A stretch of 10,453 bases of DNA, from assembly GCA_026394095.1 (NCBI GenBank), contig JAPKYY010000115.1, positions 1 through 10,453 of the forward strand, given 5' to 3'. The notes beneath the pieces were generated by a model, which made no database searches, was not told where the DNA came from, and worked only from the letters and a program-made list of their open reading frames with translations. Source of the DNA: Acidobacteriota bacterium. Lineage in GTDB: Bacteria; Acidobacteriota; Terriglobia; Bryobacterales; Bryobacteraceae. Within the stretch, counting starts at the first letter, position 1, and every line of letters starts with the position of its first letter. Positions 6,841 to 10,453 of this stretch are shown here, one piece after another. The translations under genes and the position numbers were made by a program.

Positions 6841-7230
6841 TTATTCGACTGGATAAGGGCCGGGCTTGCCGACGCGTAGTTCTCGGCCGCTGCCGTCTTC
6901 AGCCCCAAGCGTTACCTGCACTGCGCGAGCTGGCGCACGAAGCTGGAGGTGAAACTCGACAAGTTCGCCCGGAGGGATGACATCAGGCTCGGGTGCCCCT
7001 CGCTGGATCGTAATCGATTGCTTGCCCGGAGCAAAAAACTCAAACACGATTTGCACCTTGTTGTAGGTCTTCGTACCTGTATTGCGCACACTGCCATCGG
7101 CCGCAAGCAGGGTGTCGTCAATCCTGTGCACCGAAACCTGAACGATCTCAAGCTCAGGCGTCTTGGGCTTTTTGTCCTGCGCGGGCAGAAACAGCGCGAG
7201 TGCGAGGCTGGCCAGAAGTGTTCTACGCAT
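6841..7230 (-). CDS. Small secreted protein of unknown function, possible FxLYD-like beta domain
   Basis: The protein has 129 residues from ATG 7230. The N-terminus MRRTLLASLALALFLPAQ is a typical Sec signal peptide with likely cleavage near AQ-DK (about 18). No lipobox cysteine is present. The mature part is short and beta-rich: ADGSVRNTGTKTYNKVQIVFEFF, then VIPPGELVEFHLQL, then strands to a proline-rich end. The order NxG, alternating strands, PPGE and F-x-L resembles the FxLYD-type extracellular fold, but this is judged by eye and is not a firm assignment. A TTG at 7257 would add nine residues ahead of the signal peptide and is less likely. It is the first gene of the aroA operon, 4 nt upstream of the aroA start. 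There is no functional reason visible for pairing a secreted protein with aroA. Confidence 0.75.
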   Translation of the reverse strand: MRRTLLASLALALFLPAQDKKPKTPELEIVQVSVHRIDDTLLAADGSVRNTGTKTYNKVQIVFEFFAPGKQSITIQRGAPEPDVIPPGELVEFHLQLRAPARAVQVTLGAEDGSGRELRVGKPGPYPVE

Positions 7231-7308
7231 AGGGTGGCTGAAGGACAAGTGTAGCAAGTGCCGGGCATCTTTTTGAATCCGTTGCCGGGGGCTTCAACGT
7301 CATATCAG

Positions 7309-7353
7309 TGTAAAGAGGCTTCAAGTTAGTGTATACTAACTGATAACGGGAAT
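7309..7353 (+). promoter_or_regulatory. Candidate promoter with an overlapping 18-bp inverted repeat (operator-like)
   Basis: A perfect inverted repeat, AGTTAGT-GTAT-ACTAACT, occupies 7324-7341. It encloses TATACT (7332-7337), a good -10 box (5 of 6 to TATAAT). A weak -35, TGTAAA (7309-7314), lies 17 bp upstream. The TPR gene's ATG is at 7354. A dimeric regulator bound to this repeat would cover the -10 box and so would most simply act as a repressor. No regulator gene is in the window. The repeat is directly visible; the promoter and operator roles are inference. Confidence 0.55.
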
Positions 7354-8223
7354 ATGCAGATTTTGAAGTACAAGTACATTCTTTTCATGGTCTTGGCAAT
7401 GCCTTGGGCACTATTGGCCGACACTGCCGTCTATGAAAAAGCACGCGTTTTGTTTGAAAAGACAGATTACCCTGCCAGTGCCAGGCTCATCGAAGGGCTG
7501 AAAGATAAGTCCGGTACAGAGCTGAATTTGCTGGGTCGCGACTATTTCATGATGGGTGATTACAAAAAGGCGACAGAGAGTTTTGAGCGCGCAACCCAGC
7601 TTGAGCCGCGCACCAGCACTCACTGGCACTGGTTAGGCCGAACTTTCGGGAGGCGTGCGGAATTGAGTTCTTTTGTTACCGCTCCCGGTTATGCCTCGAA
7701 GGCAAGGCAAAATTTCGAGCGGGCCGTCGAACTGGATGCCCGCAACATTGAGGCGCTCAACGATCTTTTTGAATACTACATTCAGGCCCCCGGTTTTCTT
7801 GGTGGTGGCCTGGATAAGGCTCAAGCGTTGATCGAAAAAATTGCTGCCGTCGATCCTGTCGAACGGCATTGGGCTATGGCGCGTGTGGCAGAAGAGAAGA
7901 AAGACTTCAACACGGCAGAAGCCTCGCTGCGCCGCAGCATGGAACTAGCCCCCAAACAGATTGGCCGTGTCGTAGACCTCGCCAAGTTTGTCGCCAAGCG
8001 TGGGCGCACACAGGAAGCCGATGCGATTTTTGAGCAGGCGCGAAAAATCGAACCAAATCATCCCACCTACTTGTGGGAACGGGCTCATCTGCTGATTGAG
8101 CAGAAGCGCAACCTGAATGAAGCCCGTCAGCTTCTGCAACAGTATCTGTCAACCAAGGTCAAGCCAGATGACGACCACAGAGACGAAGCCCGCAAACTTC
8201 TCGCCAAAATCCACGGAGCCTGA
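7354..8223 (+). CDS. Secreted tetratricopeptide-repeat (TPR) protein
   Basis: The protein has 289 residues. Residues 1-22 (basic start, hydrophobic core, ALLA-D) look like a Sec signal peptide, so it should act in the periplasm or outside. The rest is helical with TPR-type units: one clear repeat at about 55-86 (LLGRDYFMMGDYKKATESFERATQLEP), another around 88-130 ending NFERAVELDA, then about 171-200 (EKKDFNTAEASLRRSMELAP) and 205-235 (EADAIFEQARKIEP), with a partial one at 240-265. TPRs are scaffolds for protein contacts, so no enzymatic role is expected. ATG 7354 follows a candidate promoter and operator; the ribosome binding site (CGGGAA, 7347-7352) is poor. The gene ends 3 nt before the permease remnant and was probably co-transcribed with it, so it may have assisted that transporter, an inference only. 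The reading frame is intact. Confidence 0.88.
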   Translation: MQILKYKYILFMVLAMPWALLADTAVYEKARVLFEKTDYPASARLIEGLKDKSGTELNLLGRDYFMMGDYKKATESFERATQLEPRTSTHWHWLGRTFGRRAELSSFVTAPGYASKARQNFERAVELDARNIEALNDLFEYYIQAPGFLGGGLDKAQALIEKIAAVDPVERHWAMARVAEEKKDFNTAEASLRRSMELAPKQIGRVVDLAKFVAKRGRTQEADAIFEQARKIEPNHPTYLWERAHLLIEQKRNLNEARQLLQQYLSTKVKPDDDHRDEARKLLAKIHGA

Positions 8224-8226
8224 CGA

Positions 8227-9292
8227 TTGAAAATCGGTGAGGTTTTCAAGTCCAGTTACGAGGCGCTGAAGGCGAACAAGGTTCGCACTTTGCTTACCTC
8301 CCTCGGCCTCGTCATCGGCAATGCCAGCGTAATTCTCGTTGTCACCATATCGCTCACCAGCACGGAATTCATCCTCGATCAGATCAAGGGCATTGGTTCA
8401 AACGTAGTCTGGGCCTATTTTGAAGCCGGCAGCCGCGACAGCGAACAGAGTGAAGCCGACTTCGTAAAACTCACCGACGTTGAAGCCGTCCGCACCAGAC
8501 TGGCGGACCGTATCGTTGCCGTCACTGCCACCATGTCGAGCAACAACAGCCTCGTCATCGACGGTAAGCCTCAGGACACAAGTGTTCTCGGCGTCGACGA
8601 ATATTACCCGAAGGTCCGCAACCTGATCCTGCTTTCAGGCCGCTACTTTGACGCCGAAGAAGTCAAACAGCGAACCAAGGTAACCATGCTCACCGAGCCC
8701 CTGGCTCTGCTGCTTTACGGCAGCAATCAGGCGGCTGTGGGCAAGTTGCTCAAGGTCAAGGATCACCAGTTTGTTGTCATCGGTGTCTTCCGTGAACGGG
8801 TGCAAAGCTTCGGCTTGAGCGAACTGGCGGAACGGGCCATGGTGGTCCCAATCACCGTACTTCGCTACTACAACCGTGTAGAGCGGATAGACCCCAAGCC
8901 TCATCCTGACCTTCGTGCTGATCCTCGTAGCGGCGATTGCCCTTGTCATCAGCGGCATCGGCATCATGAATATCATGTTGGTGACGGTGACTGAGCGCAC
9001 CAAGGAGATCGGCACGCGCATGGCAGTGGGTGCCTCGCGCCGCGAGATTCTGGCCCAGTTTCTGATGGAGGCCGTGCTGATCTCAACCGGCGGTGGCCTG
9101 CTGGGAATCATCGTCGGAGTCAGTGGCCCCCTGATCGCGCAATGGCTTGTCCCCGAGTTTGGAGTCACCATTTCACCGATTAGCGTTGTGGTTGCCTTCT
9201 TTGTCTCTTTTGCAGTGGGCTTGGTTTTCGGTATGCTGCCCGCCAACCGGGCCAGCCAACTGAATCCGATCGAAGCACTGCGCTACGAATAG
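8227..9292 (+). pseudogene. MacB/FtsX-type ABC permease, broken by internal deletion and frameshift
   Basis: The first part (TTG 8227 to about 8895, 223 codons) encodes the first membrane helix (EALKANKVRTLLTSLGLVIG, 13-32) and most of a MacB-type periplasmic domain, down to VPITVLRYYNRVERIDP. It then reads into nonsense (KPHPDLRADP onward) and stops at 8994. The permease continues in another frame from about 8891: SLILTFVLILVAAIALVISG, then IGIMNIMLVTVTERTKEIG and the C-terminal membrane helices, ending GMLPANRASQLNPIEALRYE at 9292. Fusing the parts gives about 356 residues against roughly 400 in intact relatives, so about 50 residues before the second helix are gone as well as the frame being lost. 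GGAG (8215-8218) supports the TTG start. No ATPase partner is next to it. MacB-type permeases usually drive export or mechanical work across the periplasm; this copy should be non-functional unless the junction is an assembly error. Confidence 0.85.
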
Positions 9293-9311
9293 CCTGGTAA
9301 CAGGCGGCCCC

Positions 9312-9334
9312 ACTCGCGAGTCAGCATATATAAT
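9312..9334 (+). promoter_or_regulatory. Candidate promoter of the secreted-protein gene
   Basis: A perfect TATAAT (9329-9334) lies 24 nt before the ATG at 9359. A 10-bp palindrome ACTCGCGAGT (9312-9321) lies just upstream, in the region where a -35 box would be; no recognisable -35 is present. The gene has no clear Shine-Dalgarno sequence. The boxes are visible; their use is inference. Confidence 0.45.
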
Positions 9335-9358
9335 TTCCCTGACTTCTCGATCCCAAAA

Positions 9359-10453
9359 ATGAAAAACTCCAAAGCTCTCACCGCCCTCCGATTCATTCTT
9401 GCGGCCGTTTTGACCGCGTCATACTACTCTGCGAATGCGCAGGGGAATCCCTTCGTTTGCAATACCAGCTTTTCTCCACTGGTCGTCCGTGTCGAAGGGC
9501 TTAGAGAACTTGTGGGCGATATTGTCATCACATGCACGGGTGGCAATTCAGTCGGTTCAGTTGCGAGCCCACTGCTGTCGCTCTCCGGCAATACTGCCAG
9601 CATCGCTTCGGGCGTAGTAGCTGCTCCCGGTACGGGTACGGCAGGAATCATTGGGGCTGGCGGGGCCTATACGGCACTGGCAACTCCAACCGTCCCGGCG
9701 ATCAATATTTCAGTCACCGTTACCGGAACCCGCATCACCAACAGGATCTTTTCAGGCAATCTGACTGACGCGCTGCTCTTCATCGATGAACCTTCCAACC
9801 CTGCAAGCGGAGCAAGTACAGCCAATCAGAATGCCTGCCTGAATACTGGAACGACGGTGGGTACAGCCGGCGTCTGCACGGGGCAAAACTATTTCTTTTC
9901 TTCCGGTGTTGCGGTGGGTTCCGGCTACACCGCAGGCGGCGTGCCGATCAATGTCTATCAGGCACAGTATGGTGTTGGCGGCGGCTTTGCTCCTAACGAA
10001 CAGACCATCACATTTGTAGGTGTGCCGGTTGTGCAGCCAGGCAGCGTCACAAGTTCCCGTGTATACCGAATCAAGAATATCCGCGTACAGGTCGCAAATG
10101 CATTCCAGGTAAACGGTCAAATTCAAGCTTTCATCTCTGTCCAGAATCCGCCAGCGAATCTGGTGCTCAACAATGCGCAGGGGGTCGTCGGTTTCGTGCA
10201 GCGCGGCCTTGTCTTTGATACCCTCTCCGGCGGCCCTTACGCGCAGTGCCTGGGCTGGAATGTGGGTACCTTCCCATCCTCCACCGTGAATGCGGCCACA
10301 GGCGCTCTGCGCTTCACCGAAGCTTATGGCGTATCCTTCAAACGGCGCGGCTTCGGATCGACCTCCCTCGACGTTCAGGATTCCGTCTTCAACCAGTTCT
10401 ACCAGGCCGGATATGGACAATCTGACCCGCGAGTGAACTATAACAACGAGTCT
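9359..10453 (+). CDS. Secreted Acidobacteriota surface protein, 5' part (runs off the right end)
   Basis: From ATG 9359 the frame stays open for 365 codons to the window edge. Residues 1-28 form a Sec signal peptide (basic start, hydrophobic 11-20, cleavage likely after SANA-Q). The mature start, with Cys34 and Cys59 framing VVRVEGLRELVGDIVITCTGG (42-62), is a hallmark I associate with large secreted proteins of Bryobacter/Solibacter-type bacteria; the cysteines may form a disulphide. The rest is rich in Gly, Ser, Thr, Val and Asn, beta-strand-like, with further cysteines at 160, 173 and 297 and a later FTEAYGVSFKRRGFG segment (319-333). Such composition suits an exported adhesin or surface-layer-like protein. 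No catalytic motif is seen. The C-terminus, where an anchor or sorting signal would be, lies outside. The gene follows the broken permease by 66 bp and has its own candidate promoter. Confidence 0.85.
   Translation, partial: MKNSKALTALRFILAAVLTASYYSANAQGNPFVCNTSFSPLVVRVEGLRELVGDIVITCTGGNSVGSVASPLLSLSGNTASIASGVVAAPGTGTAGIIGAGGAYTALATPTVPAINISVTVTGTRITNRIFSGNLTDALLFIDEPSNPASGASTANQNACLNTGTTVGTAGVCTGQNYFFSSGVAVGSGYTAGGVPINVYQAQYGVGGGFAPNEQTITFVGVPVVQPGSVTSSRVYRIKNIRVQVANAFQVNGQIQAFISVQNPPANLVLNNAQGVVGFVQRGLVFDTLSGGPYAQCLGWNVGTFPSSTVNAATGALRFTEAYGVSFKRRGFGSTSLDVQDSVFNQFYQAGYGQSDPRVNYNNES

Noticed and set aside
8880..8994. Programmed ribosomal frameshift joining the two permease frames
   Set aside because: No slippery sequence stands out at the junction, and joining the frames would still leave about 50 expected residues missing.
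9292..9305. GCCTG-GTAA-CAGGC hairpin right after the permease stop, considered as a terminator
   Set aside because: The stem is only 5 bp and is followed by a GC-rich stretch, not a T run, so it does not fit an intrinsic terminator.
9752..10420. A 222-residue open frame on the minus strand at the right end
   Set aside because: It is antisense to the secreted-protein gene on +, which has a signal peptide, a family-typical N-terminus and an uninterrupted frame from 9359 to the window edge.

Overview
The window looks like ordinary chromosome from a member of the Acidobacteriota, most likely near Bryobacter/Solibacter. The best clue is the secreted protein at the right edge, whose ELVGDIVITCTGG segment I recognise from large surface proteins of that group. 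The MlaF-like ATPase carrying DSP instead of DEP also fits, as does the generous use of TTG and GTG starts. Base composition looks moderately GC-rich by eye; it was not computed. No tRNA, rRNA, CRISPR array, insertion sequence or phage gene was seen. This is a dense housekeeping and envelope region with short intergenic gaps.

Layout, left to right. (1) The 3' part of a DinB-family gene on + overlaps by 27 bp the end of a convergent S58 (DmpA/NylC-type) self-processing aminopeptidase gene. (2) A 52-bp divergent gap with a 10-bp palindrome leads into a tight + strand operon: an MlaE-type permease, an MlaF-type ATPase, an MCE-domain (MlaD-type) protein and a ChbG/HpnK-type deacetylase. The stops and starts are coupled (1-bp overlap, 4-bp overlap, 9-bp gap). 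(3) A - strand operon converges on it. In transcription order it encodes a small secreted protein, aroA (EPSP synthase) and an orphan soluble histidine kinase. (4) A divergent + strand unit starts at about 7354 behind a perfect inverted repeat that contains the likely -10 box. It encodes a secreted TPR protein and a MacB/FtsX-type permease that is broken by an internal deletion plus frameshift. (5) The 5' part of a large secreted protein runs off the right end.

The mla-type genes probably form a lipid transporter between the inner membrane and the outer envelope. MlaE and MlaF power it, and the MCE protein binds lipid in the periplasm. Co-transcription with a ChbG/HpnK deacetylase suggests, without proving, a link to glycolipid or hopanoid handling. 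The aroA operon is metabolic (shikimate pathway), with a signalling kinase appended.

I did not find a clearly new system. The points most worth a second look are the five exact-period 34-residue repeats in the MCE protein, the MlaF ATPase lacking the usual Walker B glutamate and carrying an insert after the H-loop, the decayed permease, and the operator-like palindrome at 7324-7341.
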